The translations under genes were made by a program, and so were the position numbers. The notes beneath the pieces were generated by a model. That model saw only the letters and a list, made by a program, of their open reading frames with translations, made no database searches and was not told where the DNA came from. From Frankia sp. AiPa1 (lineage in GTDB: Bacteria; Actinomycetota; Actinomycetes; Frankiales; Frankiaceae): a DNA stretch of 64,000 bases. This document shows positions 1-10,751 of the stretch, piece after piece. Each line of letters opens with the position of its first letter. Within the stretch, counting starts at the first letter, position 1. Where the stretch lies: NCBI RefSeq assembly GCF_023243075.1, contig NZ_JALKFZ020000001.1, positions 186,001-250,000 on the forward strand, given 5' to 3'.

Positions 1-117
1 CCCGTCGGTGGACCCGACCACGGCCGGCAGGCCACGGGGGCCGCGCACGCTCTCGGATCCGGGCGTGCCGTCGGAGCCGGGCGCGTCACGGGAGCCGGCT
101 GCCGTGTCGTCGGACAT
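1..117 (-). CDS. N-terminal fragment of a CDS, probably tRNA pseudouridine synthase TruA
   Basis: An open frame of 39 codons runs from an ATG at 117 off the left edge. A GGGGAG sequence lies about 7 bases upstream of the ATG and would serve as ribosome binding site. The visible residues are Gly/Ser/Asp-rich and low in complexity, so they show no domain. The TruA guess rests only on gene order: in actinobacteria truA commonly follows rplQ in the alpha operon. The gene lies 224 bases downstream of rplQ with a hairpin in between. Another N-terminally extended protein would look the same. Confidence 0.45.
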   Translation of the reverse strand, partial: MSDDTAAGSRDAPGSDGTPGSESVRGPRGLPAVVGSTDG

Positions 118-164
118 CTGGTACTCCCCGAGCGATAGGCGGACACGCGACTGTCGTAACGCGC

Positions 165-199
165 AAGGCCCGCCACCCCGAGACGGGGCAACGGGCCTT
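165..199 (-). terminator. Hairpin between rplQ and the next gene
   Basis: Outer arms AAGGCCCG and CGGGCCTT pair perfectly, and an inner CCCCG/CGGGG stem sits between them. It lies about 140 bases past the rplQ stop and before the ATG at 117. There is no clear T-run, so it may terminate, attenuate or protect the 3' end. Confidence 0.5.
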
Positions 200-340
200 C
201 GGCCGTCGGCGTGCGCGACCCGCCCCGCCGCATCTGCGCGCACTCTCCGCGCACCGGCCGGTCAGGACGGTGCCGACAGTTCGATCAGAGCGGCTCTGAC
301 GGGTCAGGACAAGTCAACAGGTCAAGAACTCGGCCGGGTG

Positions 341-979
341 TCAGGAGGTGGTGCCGGAGTCGTCCTTGGCCTGAGTGCTCGCCTGCTCCTCGGTGGCCTG
401 ACCCTCGACGGCCTGACCTTCGACGGCCTGACCCTCGACGGCGGAGGGCGCCTCGCTGACGGTCGGGGTCTCGGCCGACTCGGCGGCGACGGCCGCGGCG
501 GTCGGTGACTCCTTCGCCAGGTCCTCGGCAGCCTCGGCGGTGGCACCGGTCGGCTTTCGACGCTCCTCGAAACGGGTGCCACGGGCACGCTCAGCCTCAC
601 CGACCGCCTGCTGGCCGACGGTAAGCGCCTCGACCAGCTCGATGCGGGCCAGCGGCGCGTTGTCGCCCTTGCGGTTGCCGAGCTTGATGATCCGGGTGTA
701 TCCGCCCTCCCGGTTGGCGTACCGGGGGCCGATCTCGGTGAACAGGGTGTGCACGACCGAGTTGTCCCGGACCTGCCGCATCACCCGGCGACGGGCGTGC
801 AGGTCGCCGCGCTTGGCGAACGTCACCAGCCGCTCGGCATACGGACGCAGCCGCTTGGCCTTGGCCTCGGTGGTGGTGATGCCGCCGTGCTCGAACAGCG
901 CGGTGGCGAGGTTGGCCAGCAGCAGCCGCTCATGTGCGGGGCTGCCGCCGAGCCGGGCGCCCTTCGTTGGCGTGGGCAT
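341..979 (-). CDS. rplQ: 50S ribosomal protein L17
   Basis: L17 sits near the peptide exit tunnel of the large subunit. Residues 1-120 are the standard L17 core, beginning [20 protein letters not shown] and carrying the helical [13 protein letters not shown] stretch. The protein has 212 residues, while bacterial L17 is usually 120-200. The remaining ~90 residues are an Ala/Glu-rich acidic tail that includes three VEGQA units at 181-195 and a fourth variant. It is the last ribosomal gene of the alpha operon, 118 bases downstream of rpoA. The core assignment is certain; the tail has no recognisable function. Confidence 0.97.
   Translation of the reverse strand: MPTPTKGARLGGSPAHERLLLANLATALFEHGGITTTEAKAKRLRPYAERLVTFAKRGDLHARRRVMRQVRDNSVVHTLFTEIGPRYANREGGYTRIIKLGNRKGDNAPLARIELVEALTVGQQAVGEAERARGTRFEERRKPTGATAEAAEDLAKESPTAAAVAAESAETPTVSEAPSAVEGQAVEGQAVEGQATEEQASTQAKDDSGTTS
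395..439 (-). repeat. 15-bp in-frame tandem repeat in the rplQ tail
   Basis: Three copies of a 15-bp unit encode [15 protein letters not shown], followed by a diverged copy (TEEQA). The copies differ only at synonymous positions, as expected for replication slippage within a tolerant tail. Confidence 0.85.
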
Positions 980-1097
980 GATGAGTGCTCCTCGTTCCTT
1001 TCACTGTCCCGCCAGGCTGCCCGCCCGTAGGACGGCGGCATGCCGCCACCGGATGTCGTGCGGGGGCCCCCGCGTGTCGCGGAGGCCCCCGGGAAGG

Positions 1098-2147
1098 TCA
1101 GTACTGTTCGGTCTCGACGAACTCGGCGCCGTCGTCGTGCGGGTCGGAGAACGGCGCGTTGTAGGTGTCGGTGCCGTAGGTGTCGACGGCCTGCCGCGGG
1201 TCGAATCCGGGCGGGGAGTCCTTGAGCTGCAGGCCCATGGCACCCAGCTTCGTCTTGACCTCGTCGATCGACTTCTGCCCGAAGTTGCGGATGTCGAGCA
1301 GGTCGGCCTCGCTGCGCGAGACCAGTTCACCGATCGTGTGGATGCCCTCGCGCTTGAGGCAGTTGTAGGAGCGGACGGTCAGGTCCATCTCCTCGATCGG
1401 CAGTGCGAGGTCGGCCGCCAGCGCCGCGTCCGCGGCGGACGGGCCGATGTCCACGCCCTCGGCCTCGGCGTTGAGCTCCTGCGCCAGCCCGAACAGGCCG
1501 ACGAGGGTCTTGCCGGCACTGGCCATGGCGTCCCGCGGGGAGATCGACGGCTTCGTCTCGACGTCGACGATGAGCCGGTCGAAGTCGGTGCGCTGCTCGA
1601 CGCGGGTGGCCTCGACCTTGTAGGTCACCTTCAGCACCGGCGAGTAGATCGAGTCGATCGGGATCCGCCCGATCTCCTGGCCGGCCTGCTTGTTCTGGGC
1701 GGCGCTGACGTAGCCACGGCCCCGCTCGACGGTCAGCTCGATCTCGAGCTTGCCCTTGTCGTTCAGGGTGGCCAGGCGCAGCTCGGGGTTGTGCACCTCG
1801 ACGCCGGCCGGGGGCGCGATGTCCGCCGCGGAGACCTCACCGGGTCCCTGCTTGCGCAGGTACATCACGGTCGGTTCCTCGTTGTCGGAGCTGACGACCA
1901 GTTCCTTGAGGTTCAGGATCAGGTCGGTCACGTCCTCCTTGACGCCGGGCACGGTGGAGAACTCGTGCAGCACCCCGTCGACCCGGATGCTGGTGACCGC
2001 GGCCCCGGGGATGGAGGACAGCAGGGTTCGGCGCAGCGAGTTGCCGAGGGTGTACCCGAAGCCCGGCTCCAGCGGCTCGATCACGAAACGCGAGCGAAAC
2101 TCGGAGATCGGGTCCTCGACGAGAGTGGGACGCTGAGCGATCAACAT
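1098..2147 (-). CDS. rpoA: DNA-directed RNA polymerase subunit alpha
   Basis: Alpha dimerises to nucleate assembly of core RNA polymerase. The start is the ATG giving [20 protein letters not shown], the family's usual N-terminus, with an AAGGAT sequence ~10 bases upstream; upstream in-frame codons are non-homologous. The product is 349 residues. Residues ~1-230 are the dimerisation/assembly domain and ~245-320 the helix-hairpin-helix C-terminal domain, including [16 protein letters not shown] and [13 protein letters not shown], which contacts UP elements and activators. An acidic C-terminal extension follows. It lies between rpsD and rplQ in the usual alpha-operon order. Confidence 0.97.
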   Translation of the reverse strand: MLIAQRPTLVEDPISEFRSRFVIEPLEPGFGYTLGNSLRRTLLSSIPGAAVTSIRVDGVLHEFSTVPGVKEDVTDLILNLKELVVSSDNEEPTVMYLRKQGPGEVSAADIAPPAGVEVHNPELRLATLNDKGKLEIELTVERGRGYVSAAQNKQAGQEIGRIPIDSIYSPVLKVTYKVEATRVEQRTDFDRLIVDVETKPSISPRDAMASAGKTLVGLFGLAQELNAEAEGVDIGPSAADAALAADLALPIEEMDLTVRSYNCLKREGIHTIGELVSRSEADLLDIRNFGQKSIDEVKTKLGAMGLQLKDSPPGFDPRQAVDTYGTDTYNAPFSDPHDDGAEFVETEQY

Positions 2148-2421
2148 GGTGTGGTGATCCTTCCGCCCACGGCGCCCGCCATATGACGCCGTGTGGTGCA
2201 CGGCCACCGCAGGTGCGGGCGGCCAACGGACGGGACATCGGTCCGCCCCGTCCGGGAGTCCGGCGCGCACGGCGCCGGTGACACCCGTGCCCCTCCAGTG
2301 TGCACCGCGACAGGCGGTACGCACCGCACCGGGCCGCCGCGTGCAGGACGCACGACCCGAACGGTGGACTGGAGGGGTGGCGGGTGCCGCCTCTGCCGGG
2401 CCAGCCCGGCAGAAAGCAGTC

Positions 2422-3051
2422 CTACTTGGAGTAAAGCTCGACGATCAGCTGCTCCTGGACCTGGGTGTCAATCACCTGCCGGGCCGGCAGCGAGTGAACC
2501 AGGATCCGCATCTGGCTCGGGATGGCCTCCAGCCAGGCCGGCACCGTCCGCCCCTGGCCCGCGGTCTCCCGAGCGATCACGAACGGGGTGAGCGCCTGGG
2601 CCTTCGTGGTGATCTCGACGATGTCGTTCTCAGTGACCCGGTAGCTGGGAATGTCGACCTTGCGGCCGTTGACCTGCACGTGGCCGTGCCGGACCGCCTG
2701 GCGGGCGGCGTCCCGCGACGGCGCGAAGCCGCCCCGGTAGACGACGTTGTCGAGCCGCGACTCGAGGATCTTCAGCAGCTCGTCACCGGTCTTGCCAGAG
2801 CGCCGGTTGGCCTCGTCGTAGTAGCCGCGGAACTGCTTCTCCAGGATGCCGTAGATGCGCGCGCACTTCTGCTTCTCGCGCTTCTGCAGCAGGTACTCGG
2901 AGTCCTTGGTGCGGCCACGGCCGTGCTCGCCCGGCGGGTAGGGCCGGATCTCGATCGGGCACTTCGGGGTGTCGCACTTGCTGCCCTTGAGGTACAGCTT
3001 GGTCTTCTCGCGGCGGCAACGCTTGCAGTCCGCGCCGGTGTAACGGGCCAT
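2422..3051 (-). CDS. rpsD: 30S ribosomal protein S4, zinc-type
   Basis: S4 is a primary 16S rRNA-binding protein that nucleates the 30S body and affects decoding fidelity. The 209-residue product begins [16 protein letters not shown]. Cys9, Cys12, Cys26 and Cys31 form the zinc knuckle that marks the C+ form. The S4 RNA-binding domain is visible at ~100-165 ([22 protein letters not shown]). It lies between rpsK and rpoA; 274 bases separate it from rpoA. In other bacteria S4 is the alpha-operon autoregulator, but I see no clear pseudoknot here. Confidence 0.97.
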   Translation of the reverse strand: MARYTGADCKRCRREKTKLYLKGSKCDTPKCPIEIRPYPPGEHGRGRTKDSEYLLQKREKQKCARIYGILEKQFRGYYDEANRRSGKTGDELLKILESRLDNVVYRGGFAPSRDAARQAVRHGHVQVNGRKVDIPSYRVTENDIVEITTKAQALTPFVIARETAGQGRTVPAWLEAIPSQMRILVHSLPARQVIDTQVQEQLIVELYSK

Positions 3052-3113
3052 CTATTCCTTCTCTCTCGTTTCCTGGCGCGAACTCGAACGCGGCCGGTCA
3101 CCCAGCCGCATGG

Positions 3114-3518
3114 TCACACCCTGCGCCGCTTGGGCGGACGGCAACCGTTGTGCGGGGTCGGGGTGACGTCCTGGATCGCCCCGACCTCCAGACCCGCCGC
3201 CTGCAGCGAACGGATCGCGGTCTCCCGGCCGGAACCGGGGCCCTTCACGAACACGTCGACCTTGCGCATGCCGTGCTCCTGCGCCTTGCGGGCCGCGTTC
3301 TCGGCGGCCATCTGCGCGGCGAAGGGAGTCGACTTCCGTGAGCCCTTGAAGCCGACGTGGCCGGCGGAGGCCCAGGAGATCACGTTTCCGCTGGGGTCGG
3401 TGATCGAGACGATCGTGTTGTTGAACGTGCTCTTGATGTGAGCGTGCCCGTGGGCAACGTTCTTCTTTTCCTTGCGCCGGACCTTCTTGGCGCCGGCGGC
3501 GCGGGTCTTGGGAGGCAT
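3114..3518 (-). CDS. rpsK: 30S ribosomal protein S11
   Basis: S11 lines the platform of the small subunit near the mRNA exit and the E-site. The 134-residue product matches the usual length. The basic N-terminus ([20 protein letters not shown]) is followed by the highly conserved [20 protein letters not shown] and the C-terminal [16 protein letters not shown]. It lies between rpsM and rpsD in the standard alpha-operon order. Confidence 0.98.
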   Translation of the reverse strand: MPPKTRAAGAKKVRRKEKKNVAHGHAHIKSTFNNTIVSITDPSGNVISWASAGHVGFKGSRKSTPFAAQMAAENAARKAQEHGMRKVDVFVKGPGSGRETAIRSLQAAGLEVGAIQDVTPTPHNGCRPPKRRRV

Positions 3519-3605
3519 CTTCGCGTCTGGTCTCCGTCTGCGAGAGGTCGTCGATCAGTGGTCATCCGCGGACGGGCCGGACTGGCCCGCCGGGCGGCGC
3601 ACCGA

Positions 3606-3986
3606 CTACTTCTTGCCGGCCTTCTTCTTGCCGGCGATGGCACGACGCGGGCCCTTGCGGGTACGCGCGTTGGTGTGGGTGCGCTGACCGTGGACCGGCA
3701 GGTTACGCCGGTGCCGCAGACCCTGGTAGCAGCCGATCTCCATCTTGCGCCGGATGTCCTGCTTGATCTCCCGGTTGAGGTCGCCCTCGACCCGGTAGTT
3801 CGCGTCGATCCAGTCGCGCAGCCGGACGATCTCGTCCTCGCTCAGGTCCCGCACGCGTGTGTCGGGGTTGATCTCGGTGGCGGCGAGCGTGTCCCGCGAG
3901 CGGCTACGGCCGATGCCGAAGATGTACGTCAGCGCGATCTCGACCCGCTTCTCACGGGGAAGATCGACGCCGGAAATGCGTGCCAT
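3606..3986 (-). CDS. rpsM: 30S ribosomal protein S13
   Basis: S13 sits in the 30S head, contacts P-site tRNA and forms intersubunit bridges. The start chosen gives [20 protein letters not shown] and 126 residues, the usual size; the longer upstream frame is not homologous. The helix-two-turn-helix region ([15 protein letters not shown]) and the basic tail [14 protein letters not shown] are clear. It lies between rpmJ and rpsK. Confidence 0.97.
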   Translation of the reverse strand: MARISGVDLPREKRVEIALTYIFGIGRSRSRDTLAATEINPDTRVRDLSEDEIVRLRDWIDANYRVEGDLNREIKQDIRRKMEIGCYQGLRHRRNLPVHGQRTHTNARTRKGPRRAIAGKKKAGKK

Positions 3987-4201
3987 CGAGCGGTGTTTCC
4001 TTCCTGCAACCGGAGGTCTTGGGCGATGCCGTCCCGATCGGCGTGGCGCCGATCGGGCCCCGGCCTCCGACCGGGGGTGGCAGCGCCCCGCGCGGGGACG
4101 CCTGGCATCGCTCGTGAGGGTGGCACCTGGCCCCGCGGGGCCACGGACGGCGCCCATCCTGGACGCCTGCCCGCACGGCCGGGCCCACCTTGCCCGGGCT
4201 T

Positions 4202-4315
4202 TCAGCCCTGGCGCTGCTTGTGACGCAGATTGTCGCAGATGACCATGACGCGACCGTGACGCCGGATCACCTTGCACTTGTCACAGATCTTCTTGACGCT
4301 TGGCTTGACCTTCAC
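4202..4315 (-). CDS. rpmJ: 50S ribosomal protein L36, zinc-ribbon type
   Basis: L36 is a 37-residue protein bound near the base of the peptidyl-transferase region. It starts at a GTG and reads [20 protein letters not shown]. Cys11, Cys14, Cys27 and His32 are the zinc ligands, so this is the C+ form that zinc limitation would normally displace with a C- paralogue. No paralogue is present here. It lies between infA and rpsM as in most actinobacteria. Confidence 0.96.
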   Translation of the reverse strand: MKVKPSVKKICDKCKVIRRHGRVMVICDNLRHKQRQG

Positions 4316-4457
4316 GGCTGTTGCGAACCTCCTGCGCAGCCGCGGGCCGCGCGTGGCAAGGGAGACAGGTGGGCGATGGAGCAGATGGACCTGGAGGCGG
4401 ATACGCGGCACCGGCGACCAGGCGGAACCTGATCACCGGATGCGACGATCCACCACG

Positions 4458-4679
4458 CTACTTGTAGCGGTACACGATCCGACCGCGGGACAGGTCGTAG
4501 GGCGAGAGCTCGACCACGACGCGGTCCTCCGGCAGGATCCGGATGTAGTGCTGGCGCATCTTCCCGCTGATGTGGGCGAGAACGCGATGACCGTTCTGAA
4601 GCTCCACCCGGAACATGGCGTTCGGGAGCGGCTCCACCACACGGCCCTCGATCTCGATGGCCCCGTCCTTCTTCGGCAT
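4458..4679 (-). CDS. infA: Translation initiation factor IF-1
   Basis: IF-1 occupies the ribosomal A site during initiation and supports IF-2 and IF-3. The 73-residue product begins [20 protein letters not shown] and shows the OB-fold S1-like sequence through [20 protein letters not shown]. It is the first gene of the alpha-operon block. It is separated from map by ~280 bases that hold a candidate promoter, so it can probably be transcribed apart from secY-adk-map. Confidence 0.98.
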   Translation of the reverse strand: MPKKDGAIEIEGRVVEPLPNAMFRVELQNGHRVLAHISGKMRQHYIRILPEDRVVVELSPYDLSRGRIVYRYK

Positions 4680-4898
4680 GTCCTCCGCTGTCCTGACGTC
4701 GACGAGTAAGCCGGCGGTACGGCCGCGACCGGTCGAGAGGCCCGGGCACAAACCCAGAACAACCCAGGTCACAGCCCCGAACACCCCTGAGGGGAGTCCA
4801 GGACTGCCGACCACACTGCCACCGACCGCAACTGCCACGAATCAGGACTGCTATCGACGCGGTGGAGCACACCGGCGTGAGAAGACCGCCAACTGGAG

Positions 4899-4928
4899 AG
4901 TGTACGTGGCCCATCCGTCAAGGGCCAA
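4899..4928 (-). promoter_or_regulatory. Candidate promoter for infA and the alpha operon
   Basis: On the minus strand TTGGCC (4923-4928) and TACACT (4899-4904) are spaced by 18 bases. This is an acceptable housekeeping-sigma arrangement, about 220 bases upstream of the infA start and outside map. It has not been tested, and a second TTGACG nearby has no matching -10. Confidence 0.4.
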
Positions 4929-4961
4929 CAGGGCTCGGCCCCGCGGTCGGCAGCCGCCCGC

Positions 4962-5807
4962 TCAGCCGATGCCACTGGGGGCGTCGGCGGGCTGCCCGCA
5001 GGCAATACCGAGGGCGGTGAGGCGGCCGGCCCCGCCGTCCGGCTCCGTCAGCACCCAGGGCCCACGCGGCGTGATCGCGACCGAGTGCTCGGTGTGTGCC
5101 GCGAGGCTGCCGTCGCTGGTGGCCACCGTCCAGTCGTCGGCGAGCACCCGGGTATCCGGCTTCCCCATCGTGATCATGGGTTCGATGGCCAGGGCGAGGC
5201 CCTCCACCAGCTTGATCCCCCGGCCGGGCCGGCCGTAGTTGAGCACATGCGGCGGCTGGTGCATCTCGGTGCCGATGCCGTGCCCGCCATAGTGGTCGAC
5301 GATTCCGTAGCCATGGGGGCGGACATACCGCTCGACGGCGTTGCTGATGTCCGTGAGCCGGCCGCCGAGCTGGGCCGCCGCGAGCCCCGCCCACAGCGCG
5401 CCCTCGCAGGCCTCGATCATGGCATGGACCTCGGGTGGCACCTCGCCGACCGGCACAGTGATCGCCGCGTCACCGTGCCATCCGTCGACGATCGCGCCGC
5501 AGTCGATCGAGATGATGTCGCCGTCGCGCAGCACCCGCTTCTTGCTGGGGATTGCATGGACGACCTCGTCGTTGACCGAGCTGCAGATCGACGCCGGGTA
5601 GGGCGGCTGGGCGTAGCCCTTGAACGAGGGAATGCCGCCGTCCGCCCGGATCGTCTGCTCGGCCAGGGCATCAAGATCAGCGGTGGTGACGCCGGGGGCG
5701 ACCGCCTCGCGTAGCCGGGCGAGCGTCTTGGCGACGAGCAGGCCGGCCACCCGCATCTTGGCGATCTCCGCCGCCGACTTGATCTGGACGTGTTCTCGTC
5801 GCGCCAC
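4962..5807 (-). CDS. map: Methionine aminopeptidase, type I
   Basis: The enzyme removes the initiator methionine from nascent proteins co-translationally. The 281-residue pita-bread fold shows all five metal ligands: Asp102, Asp113, His176, Glu209 and Glu240, plus the substrate-binding His84. Diagnostic strings are SIDCGAIVDGWHGDAA, GGHGIGTEMH and AIEPM. A C-terminal tail of ~25 residues follows the catalytic core. It lies downstream of adk, separated by ~240 bases with no evident gene, and upstream of infA. This is the common actinobacterial order secY-adk-map-infA. Confidence 0.97.
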   Translation of the reverse strand: MARREHVQIKSAAEIAKMRVAGLLVAKTLARLREAVAPGVTTADLDALAEQTIRADGGIPSFKGYAQPPYPASICSSVNDEVVHAIPSKKRVLRDGDIISIDCGAIVDGWHGDAAITVPVGEVPPEVHAMIEACEGALWAGLAAAQLGGRLTDISNAVERYVRPHGYGIVDHYGGHGIGTEMHQPPHVLNYGRPGRGIKLVEGLALAIEPMITMGKPDTRVLADDWTVATSDGSLAAHTEHSVAITPRGPWVLTEPDGGAGRLTALGIACGQPADAPSGIG

Positions 5808-6048
5808 GCTCTCGTCCCAGTGTGTGTCCGTGTGCAGGTCCGTTCCCCGATGCTAGCCGCCCACGCCGACAGCCATCGGCCGAACGACTCGCCAGCCAAG
5901 CTCCCGGCCCCGCTGGGCTGCGGGTATCGACGGGCGGCTACCCCTTACACCGCTGTGCCGCAGCCGTCTCCCGTCCGCCCGGCCGGCAGCAGGACTCGGG
6001 CGCCCACGCCGGACCCGGCCGGCCCGGGCTGTCTGACCAGCCAGTTGC

Positions 6049-6702
6049 TCAGTCTCCGTAGTGCCGTAGACCGTCCAGCGCGCGGTCGGTGACGTTGTCC
6101 ACCGGTCCGGTGGCATCGATACCGATCAGGATGCCCTTCTCGGCGTAGTAGGCCACCAGGGGGGACGTCTGGTCCGCGTAGACCTCGAGCCGGTGGCGGA
6201 CCGTCTCGGAGCGGTCGTCGTCCCGCTGGAACAGGTCACCACCGCAGCGGTCACACACGTCCTCCACCGACGGCGGGTCGAAGTCGAGATGCCAGATGTG
6301 GCCGCAGTTGCGGCAGGTCCGTCGGCCAGACAGCCGCCGGACCACCTCATCGTCATCGACGACCAGCTCGAGAACCACGTCCAGCTTGGTCCCCATCGCA
6401 TCGAGCATCTGACCGAGGACCTCGGCCTGCGGGACGTTGCGGGGGAAGCCGTCGAGCAGGAAGCCCTTCACGGCGTCGTCCTCGGCGAGCCGGTTGCGGA
6501 CCATCCCGATCGTGATCTCGTCGGGGACGAGGTCGCCGGCGTCCATGAAGGCCTTGGCCTTGATGCCCAGTTCCGTTCCCTGTCGCACGTTCGCTCGGAA
6601 AATGTCCCCCGTGGAGATCTTGGGGATCGACCGCGCCTGGGCGATGAACGCGGCCTGTGTACCTTTTCCGGCTCCGGGCGGTCCCACCAGTACGAGACGC
6701 AC
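6049..6702 (-). CDS. adk: Adenylate kinase, zinc-LID type
   Basis: Adk interconverts ATP + AMP and 2 ADP. The 217-residue product has the P-loop GPPGAGKGT at 7-15, the AMP-binding TGDIFR and FLLDGFPRN motifs, and a long LID. Cys130, Cys133, Cys150 and Cys153 in the LID form a structural zinc site. The start is a GTG whose first base is the last base of the secY stop (TAGTG), so the two genes are very likely translationally coupled. Confidence 0.97.
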   Translation of the reverse strand: MRLVLVGPPGAGKGTQAAFIAQARSIPKISTGDIFRANVRQGTELGIKAKAFMDAGDLVPDEITIGMVRNRLAEDDAVKGFLLDGFPRNVPQAEVLGQMLDAMGTKLDVVLELVVDDDEVVRRLSGRRTCRNCGHIWHLDFDPPSVEDVCDRCGGDLFQRDDDRSETVRHRLEVYADQTSPLVAYYAEKGILIGIDATGPVDNVTDRALDGLRHYGD

Positions 6703-7994
6703 TACCGGAGGAAGCCTTCGTAGTTGCGGAGCATGAGCTGGCTCTCGATCTGCTTCACCGTCTCCAGCCCCACCCCTACCATGATCAGAACCGACGTGCC
6801 CGCGAACGGGAACGGCTGGTCCTTGGTCAGGTTCAACAGTGCCAACGGAAGGACCGTGATCACTCCGAGGAACAACGAGCCCGGCAGCGTGATCCGGTCA
6901 AGTACGTGTTTGAGGTACTCCACCGTCGGGTTGCCCGGTCTGAGCCCAGGGATGAACCCACCATACTTCTTCATGTTGTCGGCGACCTCCGTTGGGTTGA
7001 AGGTGATCGCAACATAGAAGTAGGTGAAGAAGATGATGAGTGCGAAGTATGTCACCAGGTAGAGCGGATGGTCGCCGCGTGAGAGATAGCGCTCCTCGAA
7101 GTCCTGGAACCCCCGGTTGCTCCAGACCTGCCCGACCAGCTGCGGGAGCTGCAGCAGCGACGAGGCGAAGATGACCGGGATGATCCCGGCCTGGTTGACC
7201 TTGATCGGCAGGTAGGTCGAGGTCCCGCCGTACATCCGGCGCCCGATGAGCCGCTTGGCGTACTGGACCGGGATACGCCGCTGCGACTGCTCGACGAACA
7301 CCACGAACACCACGATGGCAAGACCGAGCAGGATCACCAGGCTGAACACCACACCGCCGGCGACCTGCAGGATGCTGCTGCCCTCCGAGGGCAGCCGCGC
7401 CGCGATCGACGTGAAGATCAGCAGGGACATTCCGTTGCCGACGCCACGAGCAGTGATCAGCTCACCCATCCACATGATGACCGCGGTACCAGCGGTCATC
7501 GTGATCACGATGGTGGTGATCCGGAACAGGCTCGTGTCCGGGATGATGGCCGACGAACAGCTCGGGAACAGCCGGCCGCTGCGCGCCAGGGCCACGATGC
7601 CGGTCGCCTGCAGGATGCCCAGGGCAATGGTGAGGTAGCGGGTGTACTGGGTGAGCTTCTGCTCGCCCGCGCTGCCCTCCTTCTTCAGCTGCTCGAGCCT
7701 CGGGATCACCACGACGAGCAACTGGATGATGATGCTCGAGGTGATGTAGGGCATGATGCCGAGCGCGAAGATGGACAGCTGCAGCAGGGCCCCGCCGCTG
7801 AACAGGTTGATCAGCGAGTACACGTTGTTGCCTTCGGCACTCGCCTGGTTGAGGCAGGTGTTGACCGCCCGGGTCGAGACACCGGGCGACGGCATGACGC
7901 TGCCGAACCGGAACAGCACCACGACCCCGACGGTGAACAGCAGCTTCTTACGCAGGTCAGGAGTGCGGAATGCCCGTGTGAAGGCGGTGAGCAC
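6702..7994 (-). CDS. secY: Preprotein translocase subunit SecY
   Basis: SecY is the membrane channel of the Sec translocon. I start it at the GTG at 7994 because AGGAGG lies six bases upstream and translation then begins [20 protein letters not shown], the family N-terminus. A further ATG at 8039 would add 15 non-conserved residues. This gives 430 residues with ten membrane helices, the plug region near residues 55-70 and a conserved cytoplasmic C-terminus. It lies 437 bases downstream of rplO and overlaps adk by one base. Confidence 0.96.
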   Translation of the reverse strand: MLTAFTRAFRTPDLRKKLLFTVGVVVLFRFGSVMPSPGVSTRAVNTCLNQASAEGNNVYSLINLFSGGALLQLSIFALGIMPYITSSIIIQLLVVVIPRLEQLKKEGSAGEQKLTQYTRYLTIALGILQATGIVALARSGRLFPSCSSAIIPDTSLFRITTIVITMTAGTAVIMWMGELITARGVGNGMSLLIFTSIAARLPSEGSSILQVAGGVVFSLVILLGLAIVVFVVFVEQSQRRIPVQYAKRLIGRRMYGGTSTYLPIKVNQAGIIPVIFASSLLQLPQLVGQVWSNRGFQDFEERYLSRGDHPLYLVTYFALIIFFTYFYVAITFNPTEVADNMKKYGGFIPGLRPGNPTVEYLKHVLDRITLPGSLFLGVITVLPLALLNLTKDQPFPFAGTSVLIMVGVGLETVKQIESQLMLRNYEGFLR

Positions 7995-8431
7995 GGCTCC
8001 TCCTGCTGGAGATTGCGGACCGACGGGGAGGGTGGACATTCTGCCCGGAGCGGAGCACCGAGGCCGGCCGTCAGCCGATGTCGGTGAGGCGACTGTAACA
8101 GGACACCCGGTCCACTCGTCCGGACATCACGTCCGGTAAGCAGCAGAAGCCGGAACGGACCCAGTACCGTGCGCGACGACCGGCACCGACAATCTTGGAC
8201 AAGGTGTCAGGAGAGGCCTTCGGAGAGCTCCCAGGACAGGCTCCGGGATGCGAGCGTGTCGCAGGACACGGACACGCGGTGCCTCCCGGTAGGCGGTACA
8301 TCCGGCAGGCAGAGCGTCTGGACGCGCAGTGCGCCCGGCCCGAGATCAGAGTCTGGACCAGGGCCCGGACGCCCACCGAGGTCCGGACACACGTCGGGCG
8401 GGGATCGCCGCAGCCACCCCCGCCCGCCGGA
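7995..8431 (-). other. 437-base spacer between rplO and secY
   Basis: No credible gene is seen on either strand. On the minus strand it becomes the secY leader. It holds a small CCGGAC/GTCCGG hairpin at 8120-8136 and the AGGAGG binding site of secY. I found no convincing -35/-10 pair. Confidence 0.5.
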
Positions 8432-8956
8432 TCAACTCTCGGTAACGCTCCCACCGGCAGCCGCGATCTTCTCCCGTGCGGAGGACGAGAACGCGTCCGC
8501 GGTGATGTGCAGTGCGACGCCGAGGTCGCCGTCGCCCAGCACCTTGACCGGCGACTTGGCGCGCACCGCGCCGCGGGCCACCAGGTCGGCCTTGCTGACC
8601 TGGCCGCCGTCGGGGAACAGCTCGGCGAGGGTGGCGACGTTCACCACCTGGTACTCGACCCGGTTCGGGTTGTTGAAGCCCTTGAGCTTGGGCAGCCGCA
8701 TGTGCAGCGGCATCTGACCACCCTCGAACCGGGCGGGCACCTGCTTGCGGGCCTTGGAGCCCTTGGTGCCGCGACCGGCCGTCTTGCCCTTGGAACCCTC
8801 ACCGCGGCCGACCCGGATCTTCTTGCGGTGAGCACCGGGCGCCGGGCGCAGGTGGTGCACCTTCAGGCCACGACCACGCTCGGCTCCCGCCGCCGACGCG
8901 GTGGCGGGCTCGGCGCCGGTGGACCCGGCGTCGTCGGTCTTCGTCAGCTCGGCCAT
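8432..8956 (-). CDS. rplO: 50S ribosomal protein L15
   Basis: L15 binds 23S rRNA late in large-subunit assembly. The 174-residue product has an Ala-rich N-terminal extension of ~28 residues before the family start [20 protein letters not shown]. The Gly/Lys-rich RNA-binding segment [20 protein letters not shown] follows. Typical L15 is ~145 residues. It is the last ribosomal gene of the spc block before secY. Confidence 0.96.
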   Translation of the reverse strand: MAELTKTDDAGSTGAEPATASAAGAERGRGLKVHHLRPAPGAHRKKIRVGRGEGSKGKTAGRGTKGSKARKQVPARFEGGQMPLHMRLPKLKGFNNPNRVEYQVVNVATLAELFPDGGQVSKADLVARGAVRAKSPVKVLGDGDLGVALHITADAFSSSAREKIAAAGGSVTES

Positions 8957-8958
8957 GG

Positions 8959-9143
8959 CTAGGCGTCCACCTCCTCGACCCGGACAAGGTGGGTCACAGT
9001 CCTGATCATCCCGCGGACCTCGGGACGGTCCTCGCGGACGGTCGTCGCGTTGATCTTACGCAGCCCGAGGGTACGCAGCGTCGCCCGCTGGTTGTGCGTG
9101 CCGCCGATCCCGGAACGGATCTGCGTGATGCGCAGCTTCGCCA

Positions 9144-9144
<1 letters not shown>
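8959..9144 (-). CDS. rpmD: 50S ribosomal protein L30
   Basis: L30 is a small 23S-binding protein of the large subunit. The 61-residue product reads [20 protein letters not shown] and ends [14 protein letters not shown]. Its ATG shares a base with the rpsE stop (TGATG), and two bases separate it from rplO. Longer upstream frames are not homologous. Confidence 0.97.
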
Positions 9145-9755
<611 letters not shown>

Positions 9756-9817
9756 CTACAACATCTCCCTGTTCTGGCTGTGCTGTGCGGCCGGGATGGC
9801 CTGTCGCTGGTCGGTCA

Positions 9818-10192
9818 TCAGAAGTCCAGCCCGCCTTCGCGCGCCGCGTCGGCGAGCGCGGCGATCCGGCCGGCGTAGGTCCGTCCGCCGCGGTCGAACA
9901 CGACAGCGTCGACCCCCACGGCCTTCGCCCGCTGCGCGACCAGGTCGCCGACCCTGCGGGCCAGTGCCGTCTTGTCGCCCTCGCCACCGCGCAGGGTGAC
10001 GTCCAGGGTCGAGGCCGACGCCACCGTGTGACCGGCGACGTCGTCGATGACCTGGGCGTAGATGTGCCGCGAGGACCGGGTGACGACGAGCCGGGGACGG
10101 GACGGGGTGCCCGCCACCTTCTTGCGCACGCGGGAGTGCCGACGGAGCTTCGCGGTCCGTCGCTTCGCGCTGACGCCAAGGCTCACTGCCAT
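9818..10192 (-). CDS. rplR: 50S ribosomal protein L18
   Basis: L18 binds 5S rRNA and, with L5, anchors it in the central protuberance. The 124-residue product has the basic N-terminus [17 protein letters not shown] and the conserved [20 protein letters not shown] and [20 protein letters not shown]. It lies 10 bases downstream of rplF. Confidence 0.97.
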   Translation of the reverse strand: MAVSLGVSAKRRTAKLRRHSRVRKKVAGTPSRPRLVVTRSSRHIYAQVIDDVAGHTVASASTLDVTLRGGEGDKTALARRVGDLVAQRAKAVGVDAVVFDRGGRTYAGRIAALADAAREGGLDF

Positions 10193-10202
10193 GATCTATC
10201 TC

Positions 10203-10739
10203 CTACTTCCCGGTCTTCCCGACCTTGCGGCGGACGACCTCACCCTGGTAGCGCACGCCCTTGCCCTTGTACGGGTCGGGCTTACGCAGGCCGCGGATCT
10301 TCGCGGAGACCTCGCCGACCTGCTGCTTGTCGATCCCGTGGACGACGAAGCGGGTCGGGGTCTGCACCTCGAAGCGGATGCCCTCAGGGGCCTTGACCGG
10401 GACGGGGTGGCTGTAGCCGAGTGCGAACTCGAGGTCCGAGCCCCTGGCCTGCACGCGGTAACCGACGCCGACGATCTCCAGGGTCTTGGAGTACCCGGCC
10501 GTGACGCCGGTGACCATGTTCGAGACCAGGGTGCGGGTCAGGCCGTGCAGCGACCGGGACCGGCGCTCGTCGTCGGGACGGCTCACGACGAGCTGACCGT
10601 CCTCCCGACTGACCGCGATCGGCTCGGCGACGGTGTGGCTCAAGGTGCCCTTGGGGCCCTTGACCGTGACGGTGGGTCCCTCGACGGTGATGTCGACACC
10701 GTTGGGGACGGGGATGGGCAGGCGCCCGATCCGAGACAT
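10203..10739 (-). CDS. rplF: 50S ribosomal protein L6
   Basis: L6 sits near the factor-binding site and the sarcin-ricin loop. The 178-residue product carries the two repeated L6 domains and the C-terminal signature [20 protein letters not shown]. It lies 12 bases downstream of rpsH. Length and start are typical. Confidence 0.98.
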   Translation of the reverse strand: MSRIGRLPIPVPNGVDITVEGPTVTVKGPKGTLSHTVAEPIAVSREDGQLVVSRPDDERRSRSLHGLTRTLVSNMVTGVTAGYSKTLEIVGVGYRVQARGSDLEFALGYSHPVPVKAPEGIRFEVQTPTRFVVHGIDKQQVGEVSAKIRGLRKPDPYKGKGVRYQGEVVRRKVGKTGK

Positions 10740-10751
10740 CGCTCGCCCTCC

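Noticed and set aside
540..2186. A 548-codon open frame on the plus strand opposite rplQ and rpoA
   Set aside because: It is antisense to two certain genes. In GC-rich DNA, strong third-position GC leaves long stop-free frames on the opposite strand, and the translation has no family resemblance.
2148..2324. A 59-residue extension of RpoA from an upstream start
   Set aside because: RpoA begins at MLIAQRPTL in actinobacteria and a binding site precedes that ATG.
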